DNA of 64,000 nt, taken from the NCBI GenBank assembly GCA_022432975.1, contig CM039508.1, forward strand, positions 47,457,646 through 47,521,645, written 5' to 3'. The translations under genes were made by a program, and so were the position numbers. Each line of letters opens with the position of its first letter. The first letter of the stretch is position 1. The notes under the pieces were generated by a model. The model saw nothing but the letters and a program-made list of their open reading frames with translations, had not been told where the DNA came from and did no database searches. Shown here piece after piece: positions 34,879-43,571 of the stretch. Source of the stretch: Begonia masoniana. Its lineage: Eukaryota; Streptophyta; Magnoliopsida; Cucurbitales; Begoniaceae.

Positions 34879-35389
34879 ATGGATTCTTCGCATGCATCGC
34901 AAAGGAATGAAGGAGCTATCGGTATAGGTTTCCATTATTATTTAAATAAGTGGTGTTTGTAATTATACAATATTCATTGCGTCATTTTGTAGATCATTCG
35001 GAGGTGTTGTCAAATGTTAAATGTTTTTGCAATGCAAGAGCTCATCTTCGTACATCATGGACACCGAAGAATCCTGGTAGAAGATTTTTTGGCTGTCAAT
35101 ACTATGCGGTAATATAATGTTAATTTATAATGTTATTTTGTAATTATACAATATAACGTGCCATTTGTTACAGGTGGAATCAGGAGGATGCAATTTTTTT
35201 TTGTGGTACGATGCAGCCATGGGATTGAGGGAGAAAGATATAATCAATGGGCTACGATCAAAAATAGAAAGCATGGAGCAAATCCAGGAAACTATGTTGA
35301 CTAAGTGGAGGAAAAAAAGTGCAATATATTTAAAGCTATGGTTATTTACAATTGTATTGTTTGTAGCTTATGTTTATATGATTATGTAA
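34879..35389 (+). CDS. MULE-borne GRF zinc-finger protein with C-terminal membrane anchor
   Basis: The exons are 34879-34921, 34993-35108 and 35174-35389, joined at GT-AG sites in phase, giving 124 residues. A short Ser/His N-terminus (MDSSHASQRNEG) is followed by a GRF-type zinc finger at about residues 24-65. It begins CFCNARAHLRTSWTPKNPGR and continues FFGCQ, then GGCNFFLWYD, which includes the four Cys, the NPGR and the W-D residues. A coiled segment comes next (about 75-100, LRSKIESMEQIQETMLTKW), then a single hydrophobic helix at the end (YLKLWLFTIVLFVAYVYMIM). GRF fingers bind single-stranded nucleic acid in APE2/TOP3/NEIL3-type proteins. Its role here, an accessory factor like mudrB or a captured host gene, is inference. 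Confidence 0.82.
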
Positions 35390-36413
35390 TTTAGTGTATG
35401 TTTGTTGGTTGCTTATGTTTAACAATCAAGGAAATGACAATGAAGACTTGTAGTTGTAGTTAATTGATGAAATTCATATTTTGATGTTTTTATTTCATTT
35501 TTATTTGTTGATAGTAGAGGCACTCGTAAAAGTGCAATATATTCATAAGTCTTATCCTCATGTTTGTACTTCTGTTTATGGCCAAAGTGGGTGGGCGAGG
35601 CAGCCTCTAGATCAACAACGCAATTGGGAGGTTGAAAATGAAGAAGTTTCATGTGGGTATGATCGTTGGAGCTGGAGGAGGAGTTGCAAGATTTGAAGTT
35701 GTTAGAATGAAATCCATTTACAATGTAGAGGCATTTGGATTTTTGGGAATTAAAGGTTAGGAGGAGGCAGAAGGAAGAGAGGAGAATAATCGAGTCCCAA
35801 TATCTTCCTCATGCTACCTTCTTCCCTGCTCTATTCTCCTTCCCTTATATTCTAACAAAACAACCATGTAGCCGAAACTATAAAATAAGTTAAACATCAA
35901 ATAAATGCTAAAATGAAGATGCAACATCATCAGGCATTAGCGAGAGCTCAAGAACTTCTTCTGTAGATAGAGAAAGTTCTGTAGAGAGAGAGACTTCAGC
36001 AGTGAAACCCTCCACAAAATTTCATTTACAAAATCCAGACAAGCTACTTCCATGTACTCGATGTAATAGCATGAAAACAAAATTCTGTAGGGTACACCAA
36101 AATCCAGACAAGCTACGAAATGAAATGAACAATCATTACAAAATCCATTTTCACCTAGAACCAACAATAAGAGGCCAAAGTTCAAATAAAACTCCAATTA
36201 CAAAATCCATTTACAAAATCCATATCTGGTTCCCATTTCTGAAATGGTCCACCTTCCTTCAACGGCTCTCCTACCTGCGAAGACGAAATGAAATAATCCA
36301 TCATTATAAAATGCATTTATAAAATGTAGTGTACACCTACATAAGATTCATTAAGAGGCCAAAGTGTAAATACCAAATCAGTGCAAATACCAAAGACACA
36401 ATTGAAAATGCAT
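35390..36413. other. MULE interior between the two genes
   Basis: Spacer between the 3' ends of the convergent GRF and transposase genes. It holds repeated AAAATCCAGACAAGCTAC and ACAAAATCCATTT motifs near 36020-36220. ORFs at 35937-36197 and 36002-36322 have no recognised family. Confidence 0.4.
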
Positions 36414-39002
36414 TTAGACCCCTCGGCCGCTTCCTCTTTCTCTTCCTCGGCCTCTTCCCCTTCCGCTTACAGCTCCACGTGTAGTTGGTGTAGATGTGTT
36501 AGAATTAACTCCTTCGCACCTCCTGACATTATGTCCCACTCCATTGCACTTAGAGCATCTCATCACTCTATTCTTTTTAGAGACATTTGTACTGCTTTCA
36601 GGCTCATCGGCGTCTCTAATTCTCTTCTTCCGTGGTCTACCCGGCTGTTTTTTTTGTAATGGTGGGATGATTGTAGGTGAAGGAATCTCCGGCCACATAC
36701 TCATCCCATTAACCGGAGCAATGTAGTGGGAATACATATGTATGAAGGTTCGTCTATGGTAATGTTCGTGCACATACTCCTCAACATCTCGTCTCAAATA
36801 CCTGATGCAAGGAATTGAGTGAACACAAGGAATTCCCGTCAAAGTCCACGCAAAGCAACTGCAACTTAGAGTATTCATGTCCACAGTATATTGCTCATTG
36901 CCATTAGATACCTCGAACCGATTCCCTCCTGCAGCCATATGGGACCAGTTTCGTGAAGTATATTCTAACTTTGTAAGCTTAGTTTTTATACGAGGACATA
37001 CTAATCTCGTACACTCCTGCATTTCTTTTTGCTTCTCTGGTATTTTTGTCATTAGAATCTTCCGTATCTGCTCAAATAAAGTCAAAATAAGCTTGTCCCG
37101 AGCAGGCAAAATCAAAGCGTTAAAACACTCACTTAAGTTGTTCAGCCTCATATCACATTTTGAAATCGGACTAAAGGCATGCTTCGACCAATACTTTGGA
37201 TCTGTTTTACTCCAAGCTGTGTAGGCCGCCTTGTTCATTGCTTCTAATTTCTTCATTTCTCGCTTGAATGCATGTTCCGTCGTCGCCATTGAAGCTTTCC
37301 AAATGACTTCCTTATACATTTTTCCAGGAAACTTGTTCTTGAAATTACTGTGCAAGTGCCTCAAGCAAAATCGATGCTCGTGATGGGGCGCCAACTCCTC
37401 CAAAGCAGGAACCAACCCCTGCAAAAATGAAAAGGTAACAGTTACAAAATTAAAACCAAATACAGTAAAAAAAAAAATTGAAATTTTTTGTAATACCTTT
37501 TGTTGATCACAAATGAAAGTCCATGGTAAATCGTCAGCCCTTATTATGTCATTCAACAATTGTTGGAGAAACCATTTCCACGAGTCTTTACACTCACTCT
37601 CCACGACCGCAACTGCTACGGGATATAATCCATCATTCCCATCGATCGATACAGCTGTAAGTAGTTGTCCTGTACACGCTCCTTTCAAATGACACCCATC
37701 CAAACATATCACGCGTCTTCCTGCAGCTAACAATCCGTCTATACATGCACGTAAACACATGTAAGCTCTCCGGAATCTACGCGATTCTGACTGAGGCACC
37801 TCTTGTAATTCAACGACGAATGTGCTCCCAGGATTGGACCTGCGAATCTCAGCTGCGTAACGCCACAAAAGTTTGTATTGCTCCTCTGCATTACCATCAT
37901 TCATCATCCTAGCTTTGCGTCGGGCTCTGTAAGCCAAGATCGGTGTAATGGTTATGCCTAATTCCCTTTGCACAGTTTCAATAATGGATGAAATGTTCCA
38001 ATCTGGTTGGCTCTTAAACCTCGATAAGTACTCCTGAGCAATCCACTTTGATGAAGCCATTCTATTCCGCACTATCCGTGCACAATTGTGATTATGCTTG
38101 AGCGTCCTTATTTGGAAACTTTCTTCGCTATTTAATTTGGATGCATGCAGCACCCAATGACAACCATCCATACATACCGCTCTTAGTCTCGTCTTCTCAC
38201 TTTTTGCAAACCGGATCCAATAACCATGCTTAACTGCGTATTTCTTCACAATATCTTTGATCTTAGCCAATGAACTAAAAGTCATGCCAAGATCCAAAGG
38301 TATCTTACCTTCTCTTGAATCGGCAGCATTGTCGAAGCTACCTTCACTTCCTTCTTCTTCATAACTATTGACATTGACATGTACCTGCTCCACATCACCA
38401 TCATCCTCCTCATGATCCTCGCCATCATCATCCACACCATCATTCTCGCCATCATCATCCTCATGATCATTGCCATCATCCTCATCCTCATCCTCATCCT
38501 CATCATCATCATCATGCTCATGCTCATGCTCATCATCATCCTCGTACTCATCCTCTTCCATTTCGAACTCATCGTACTCAAAATTTTCAGCATCCTCCTC
38601 ATTATCAGCATCCCCATCATAAACAACCAAAGGTAAATTACCAAGATACACATCCTCAGCACAGACACTACCACTCCCTTCACCAACTTGGTTCTTGCTG
38701 TCGATGTCTTCCACATATACTTTCACACATCTCTTATCATTTACTGATTTTACCATTGCAAGTATATCTTCGTCAGTTCTGAGATTCCTCAAGCCCTTCG
38801 CCAGCCCATACCCCGGCACACAATAATGCAGCTCCTTCCATTTAAGTACTCCTATCTCTTTCAACATATCATGGATCTCAATTATGGATAATAGGTCTCC
38901 ATCACAGTTGTCAACAACTTCCTTTCTGCCTCCTACATATTGTGCGCCCTTTCTTAAGACAAATTTACCACCAAAATTGAATTCCAGTGAAAATTCAGCC
39001 AT
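36414..39002 (-). CDS. mudrA: mudrA-like MULE transposase
   Basis: A DDE transposase that cuts at the TIRs and makes 9-bp target duplications. The whole ORF is open for 862 codons, but residues VLQKISIFFF to VTFSFLQ are a 78-nt in-frame intron (37496-37419, AAG|GTATTA...TTGCAG|GGG). Splicing gives 836 residues with QQK joined to GLVPALEELAP, the expected MULE order. Regions: MuDR N-terminal domain (about 1-105); a very acidic Asp/Glu/His tract (about 130-215); the zinc-ribbon/DNA-binding region with CMDGCHWVLHASK; the catalytic core with VICLDGCHLKGACTG, FICDQQKG and HRFCLRHLHSNFK; a SWIM finger (CSCFAWTLTGIPCVHSI); a C-terminal CCHC knuckle (CSKCNGVGHNVRRC); and a Gly-Arg tail. No frame break was seen. 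Confidence 0.93.
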   Translation of the reverse strand: MAEFSLEFNFGGKFVLRKGAQYVGGRKEVVDNCDGDLLSIIEIHDMLKEIGVLKWKELHYCVPGYGLAKGLRNLRTDEDILAMVKSVNDKRCVKVYVEDIDSKNQVGEGSGSVCAEDVYLGNLPLVVYDGDADNEEDAENFEYDEFEMEEDEYEDDDEHEHEHDDDDEDEDEDEDDGNDHEDDDGENDGVDDDGEDHEEDDGDVEQVHVNVNSYEEEGSEGSFDNAADSREGKIPLDLGMTFSSLAKIKDIVKKYAVKHGYWIRFAKSEKTRLRAVCMDGCHWVLHASKLNSEESFQIRTLKHNHNCARIVRNRMASSKWIAQEYLSRFKSQPDWNISSIIETVQRELGITITPILAYRARRKARMMNDGNAEEQYKLLWRYAAEIRRSNPGSTFVVELQEVPQSESRRFRRAYMCLRACIDGLLAAGRRVICLDGCHLKGACTGQLLTAVSIDGNDGLYPVAVAVVESECKDSWKWFLQQLLNDIIRADDLPWTFICDQQKVLQKISIFFFTVFGFNFVTVTFSFLQGLVPALEELAPHHEHRFCLRHLHSNFKNKFPGKMYKEVIWKASMATTEHAFKREMKKLEAMNKAAYTAWSKTDPKYWSKHAFSPISKCDMRLNNLSECFNALILPARDKLILTLFEQIRKILMTKIPEKQKEMQECTRLVCPRIKTKLTKLEYTSRNWSHMAAGGNRFEVSNGNEQYTVDMNTLSCSCFAWTLTGIPCVHSIPCIRYLRRDVEEYVHEHYHRRTFIHMYSHYIAPVNGMSMWPEIPSPTIIPPLQKKQPGRPRKKRIRDADEPESSTNVSKKNRVMRCSKCNGVGHNVRRCEGVNSNTSTPTTRGAVSGRGRGRGRERGSGRGV

Positions 39003-39536
39003 TGGATTTTCCTGTTAGACAAAATGACAATCAATTAATTCATACTATGCAAAGGCAAGCAAGCAAGCAATAAAAATCTTCGAAATCGGGTATCAAGAAC
39101 AATGAACTTGATGAATGAATGAAACTAAAAATAGATGATACGACTAAGCCGGATACTTGGACTGATGGATCCTGGATGCAAAAAAAAAAGAACGTCTAAA
39201 TGGAGCATGTAAATTTACAGCAAAATATCATCCAGAAATCCCCAATTGGAAGATACTAGCTCAACAATCTGGTTTGAGCAGAGGGCAGATTAAAAAGTTT
39301 CCTTTGTTTGTACAAACTAAATAACTATTGGGTTTGAACTTACCATAATATTAACAGATTCATATCCACTCATTTAATAAGTTTTCCTAAAACAACAAAT
39401 TCTTCTATCCATCTATGAGCTAAACGATATTACTCGACAACCTTAATATCTCTTTAAGGAGCCTTAAAACAGACAAAAAAAAACCTTTCCTACGCGACAA
39501 GAGGATAACAAAATTTAGGAACTTTTGCCGCATGAT

Positions 39537-40072
39537 TTACGAAATTGAAAAAAAAAACAAAAACAAACCTGAGTGGAAAAATCGGAGCTTCGGAGAAGCG
39601 AAAATCGGAGCTTCGGAAAACGAGTCGGGTGCTTTCTGGAAAAATCGGAGCTTCGCGACTTTCGGGCTAGAGCGCTCTGGAAGGAGATCGCGACTTCGTC
39701 TGGAAAGCAGAGAGGAGGGGATCGGATCGCGACTTCATCTGGAAAGCAGAGAGCCTGGATCGCAACTTCGTCTGGTGGAAAGCAGAGAGGAGGGGATCGC
39801 GACTTCGTCTGGAAAGCAGAGTGCGATTTGGTCTGGAATGGAGAAATCGAAGAGTAATTCGGGATTTAGGGTTCTTCTGGAAAATAAGTGTTTTTTCTTT
39901 GGTTTTTATTTTTTAGTCTACACGTGAGCTAACGCAGGGGTTTAACGGAAATGTTTAAAAGGTTTAAATTGATAACGGAATGATAGTACAAGGTTCACTT
40001 AGCCAGTTTTTTTAGTACAGGGTTCAAATTGAAAAAAAGTGTATAGTACAGGGTCCAAATATATAATTTCCC
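39537..40072 (-). repeat. right terminal inverted repeat of the MULE
   Basis: Mirrors 33720-34278. It differs by a few substitutions (for example ATATATTTGG versus ATCGATTTGG near the end) and by lacking one 23-bp unit. It lies about 0.5 kb upstream of the transposase ATG. Confidence 0.95.
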
Positions 40073-40081
40073 TAAAAAAAA

Positions 40082-40825
40082 ACAATTTTTTCGATTCCAA
40101 GATTCTCAACCGACGTAAACAACGATTGGGTTTTCTGTAATCCTAACCAGCTTTGGCTTGGTGGGTTTCTGTCGACGTACGAGGTTGAAGCTTTACGTTT
40201 GATTTCAATGTCGGCGAAGCTGTTTGGCGACCTCATCATGGTCTGGGAAATTAAAACCCTGAAAATGGCCGTGCAAGAGGAAGCGATGACTACTTTCAGC
40301 AACTCTTGCTCTTTCCATGTCCTTAGCTTTCCCAGCTTCTCCATTCTTCTTCTCTGTCATTCCTCACTGTCTCCTTTCTTTGCGATGAGAACTCATCGCA
40401 CTTCTGTTTGGCATCATGCTGTGCGTTTTCTGCCATGAAAAGCTTCTGCAGATTTCCATTTTAACTTCAACATCCTCAGCGTGTGCCCATTTCATCGTCT
40501 ATCTTCGTTTCTGGGAACTTTCAAGCCAGTCTCGATTCTCTGAGATGGGGGATGGGGATCGGATGAGAAATCTTAAACATTCAACTTATTAGCAGCTACT
40601 TCCTACAGTTTCATCCACATTCAAATCCATTCTCTCTTGTTTGGATCTCTTTTCCATGGTTTATGTAAAACCAAGTATTTATGTAAGTAATTAAATTTTA
40701 TCTTGTCCGCTTTCGCTTGTTTGACCTACAACGTTATCTAGGTTGACTCAATTTGTCTTTTAGAACCACCTCAAATTTTTCAAAAATTTTAGTCAATCGG
40801 TAATTAGATAAATTATCACGTGGTC
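40082..40825. other. MULE flank, no confirmed gene
   Basis: Open minus-strand stretches (for example TWKEQELLKVVIASSCTAIFR near 40260-40330) suggest a possible decayed gene into which the MULE inserted, but no family is recognised. Confidence 0.3.
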
Positions 40826-40935
40826 AACCAGGGCATATAAAGAGGAATTGCCCGCATAATCAGCATTAGCCGCTCTGTCTCAGGGTAGTGCTGATAGAGC
40901 CACTCCTAGAGTATTGGCTGATAATTTATCTTAAT
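40826..40935 (+). pseudogene. retrotransposon gag zinc-knuckle scrap
   Basis: GQPGHIKRNCPHNQ is readable at 40833-40874, the back half of a CCHC knuckle. After a frame change it continues ALSQGSADRATPRVLAD, as in Ty3/gypsy gag-pol junctions. The fragment is about 110 bp with no LTR nearby. Confidence 0.5.
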
Positions 40936-41689
40936 ACTTACCGCTGTCAAATCTAATTTTGAATTTGATGATCGGGTTTCCTTCCCGAGATTAAGTCGCA
41001 CAAACCTGGGTTTTACAATCCAATTCAGACCATAGAGAAGCATTTTGATTTTGACCATTCTAAGTATTTAAATTTTTTTGAGAAAATAATAGAACGAGAG
41101 AAAAATAGATATTCGTATCTATGTATCTATCTACATTGAATTGCAGATGCAGAAATGATAGAATCATTTTGGATTAGTCCAAATAAGGATCTCTGATATA
41201 GATTAAAGATTAAATAACTCTATAGGAATTGGTATCTAATGAATTCAAAGGTTTCGCATAATACAAATAAAAGAAAAAATGTAAGGATATTTTAATTTTA
41301 ACTAGATATTACTACCATAAGAGTAACAAGATACTCCAGCACATCCCACAGTTGAATTGCAGAAGAAGATGATGCAGATGAGCCCGAGGTGATGCTCCTG
41401 CTACTTCCATGGTGTTGTTTAGTTTCTGGGTATGTTCTTCTGGATTGCTTGTCTTTTTGCACTAGCAGCTATGTTCTCCATAGCTTTAAACATGTTTCAC
41501 TTTCACTTCCATCGTAAAATCCGTCGGAAATGGAAACAAAATACAATATCTGCTGTTTTAGAGTAGAAATTATCGTCTATTTGTATATAGAATATACAAA
41601 TAATGTAATGTCTGGTTTCTTGGGTGAAGAAAAGTAAAGATATGAAAGAATAAGAGAGAGAGAGCTAATGTGAATATGGCTTTCTCTCT
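40936..41689. other. intergenic, no gene seen
   Basis: AT-rich sequence and the 3' flank of the pectin methylesterase gene. Confidence 0.35.
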
Positions 41690-43571
41690 CTACAGTCTAA
41701 GCCACTGATCTCCATTGATGAAATTCAAGTTTAAAAAAGGCTTGGCTTCCTCGATGGTGAAAGTCTTCGACCATGGGACTCTTCCTCTCGTATCAGCCCC
41801 CTTGCCTCTGCATCTGAACTCCCCAAATACCGCCGTCCTGCAATCAATCGCCGTCACCCATTTTTCATTCTGCCATGGATTCCGGCCGAAAAGTTTAAAA
41901 ATCGTACCTTTCTCTTGATGGGTAGTTCCAGTCGCTCCAGCCGTGAGGGTTTATGATATCTGTCATGTAACAGTAGGAGTAGATTGCTCTCGAGTAGTTT
42001 CCCCAGGCTCTTCCAAGAAGAACATTGCCAGTTCCATTGATTTTGCAGTGAACGAAGGAGAAGCCTGTGTCTTCGTCGAGAGAATCTCTGTGATGAGCTG
42101 CAATGGCGCCGTAGTTCTTGGCCGTTGATATAAGCATACAGTGCTGAATGTTCCATAAAAGGACTGTAAAATTCAAGAAGAAGCATATTTTCCGATGAGA
42201 GATTTGTTTTACCTGGTATAACGATTTGGATCTTCCGAAGATGAAATCTACGCTTCCTTGAATGTGACATTTGTAGAAATAGTGGGTTCCAGATTCGTCT
42301 AAGAGAGTGTCTTGATCTCCCAGTACTCGAACTCTGTAGAACATGGCTTTATCTCCGGCAATTCTCACTGCAACTGCTTGCATTCCCTCTCCTCCGGGCA
42401 CAGCCATTACCGTGTTCTGCAGTATTCCGATGAACTCAAGAAATCACAATGTTATCGACGGAGCTTCAAATTCAAGCGACAATGGAGTTTCAGAAATGGG
42501 TTTAACTATCTTCTTTTCTTCACTTTTCTAAAACAACAATAGACTGATACAAAAAAAAAAAAAAAAACAGTGTTCTTGCCTCGAACGTGATCGCGGTAGC
42601 GCAAAAGTAATCCGATTCGATCGCTACAGATGCTGACCTGTATGTTCCTAGACTGTTCCCATTTTCATCTCTGTCAGATGCTTTGTCGTTCCATGAAATT
42701 ACAGTGTCCGAAGTTCGATTCTCGTCGCCGATAAAGGAAACATATGGTTTGTTTCTTGGAACAAAAACTTTCTCCCTGCAGAATTTGAACAATCAGTAGT
42801 GTTGGAGGAAAGAATCAAAGATATAATCTACAGAGAAAAAAATTGCAGAACGAGTACTTAGATTGAATTCGTTGATACCCGGATAGAAATAATAACAGAA
42901 GAAGAAAGTCGAATTCTTGCTCGACTTAAACATAATCAGTGGTGTTTTTTTAGAGAGAGAAAATGAAGAACTGGAACGGAAACTGAACGAGTTTTAGAGA
43001 GAGAAAGAGCGAAAAATAGAACAGCCATTTTATTTCTTCAAGAAATTGAAATGCTCTCTGATACCCACATAGAATTCGAGAGAGAGAGAGAGAGAGCAGA
43101 ACAGCCATTTTATGCAAGAAAAAAAGCAGAGTAAGAAATTCATTTGAATTGAACTTAACACTGATCGAAGAAGACGAAGCAGAAGAAGAAGAAGAAGAAG
43201 AAGCAACGTAATTCAATATTACCTGTAAATTCCTGGAAGAATGAAAATTTTAGAAGACGAAGCAGAAGAAGAAGAAGAAGAAGAAGCAACGTAATTCAAT
43301 GTTACCTGTAAATTCCTGGAAGAATGAAAATTTTCACTCTCTTTGTATTCTCTTCAGGAACCATGTCAACAGCTCCTTGAACTGTTACTGAATCTCCTCC
43401 GCCATTTTTATCGACGACAATAATCCGACTTTTATGATTTTCATCGCCGGAAGAACTCATTATCTGCATTTTATCCACCTTCAGATCATCCCAACTTATA
43501 TACTTGTCTCTATTAACAATACTTTCTGCCAAATCAACTTTAATTCTCCCAAAAACTAGCAAGAAAAACAT
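41690..43571 (-). CDS. PME: pectin methylesterase without pro-region (type II)
   Basis: Removes methyl esters from homogalacturonan in the cell wall. The exons are 43571-43306, 42775-42580, 42416-42213, 42143-41908 and 41837-41690, with 1050 nt and 349 residues. Signature motifs: GIYREKVFVP, GMQAVAVR, GDQDTLLD (acid/base Asp), GSVDFIFGRS (nucleophile Asp) and LLGRAWGNYS (catalytic Arg; Ala for the usual Pro). There is no PMEI-type pro-domain. Intron 2 starts with GCAAG, a GC-AG intron, which restores FEN-T between exons 2 and 3. The start is uncertain. The ATG at 43571 gives a short hydrophobic leader; an out-of-frame ATG 46 bp upstream in minus sense (MDFAWFQRIFYVFLASF) looks more like a signal peptide, so one indel near 43540 is possible. 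Confidence 0.88.
43170..43335. repeat. 83-bp tandem duplication covering the exon-1 end and donor of PME
   Basis: Two near-identical units start at GAAGACGAAGCAG (43170 and 43253) and include a GAA/TTC trinucleotide run. They also include the minus-strand donor ACAG|GTAA and the last codons of exon 1 (FILPGIYR). The upstream unit in gene sense (43253-43335) holds the in-frame donor at 43305/43306. The second unit provides a decoy copy (AG|GTAATA) about 83 bp into intron 1. Confidence 0.85.

Larger units (their letters stand above)
33720..40072. mobile_element. complete two-gene Mutator-like element (MULE)
   Basis: The ends are GGGAAATTAT at 33720 and ATAATTTCCC at 40072. A perfect 9-bp target duplication, TAAAAAAAA, lies at 33711-33719 and 40073-40081. 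Terminal inverted repeats are about 559 bp (left) and 536 bp (right) and almost identical; the 23-bp difference is one extra GAAGCTCCGATTTTCGCTTC unit on the left. The interior has a minus-strand transposase gene (36414-39002) and a plus-strand GRF zinc-finger gene (34879-35389). Both begin roughly 540-600 bp inside a TIR, as expected if the TIRs are promoters. Near-identity of the TIRs and open genes suggest a young, possibly autonomous copy. Confidence 0.95.

Noticed and set aside
38282..38716. Met/Arg-rich and Ile-rich ORFs opposite or offset to the transposase
   Set aside because: Shadow frames of the acidic Asp/Glu codon tract of the transposase.
40072..40438. minus-strand ORF abutting the right MULE end
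   Set aside because: No conserved motif. Possible decayed host gene, but not supportable.
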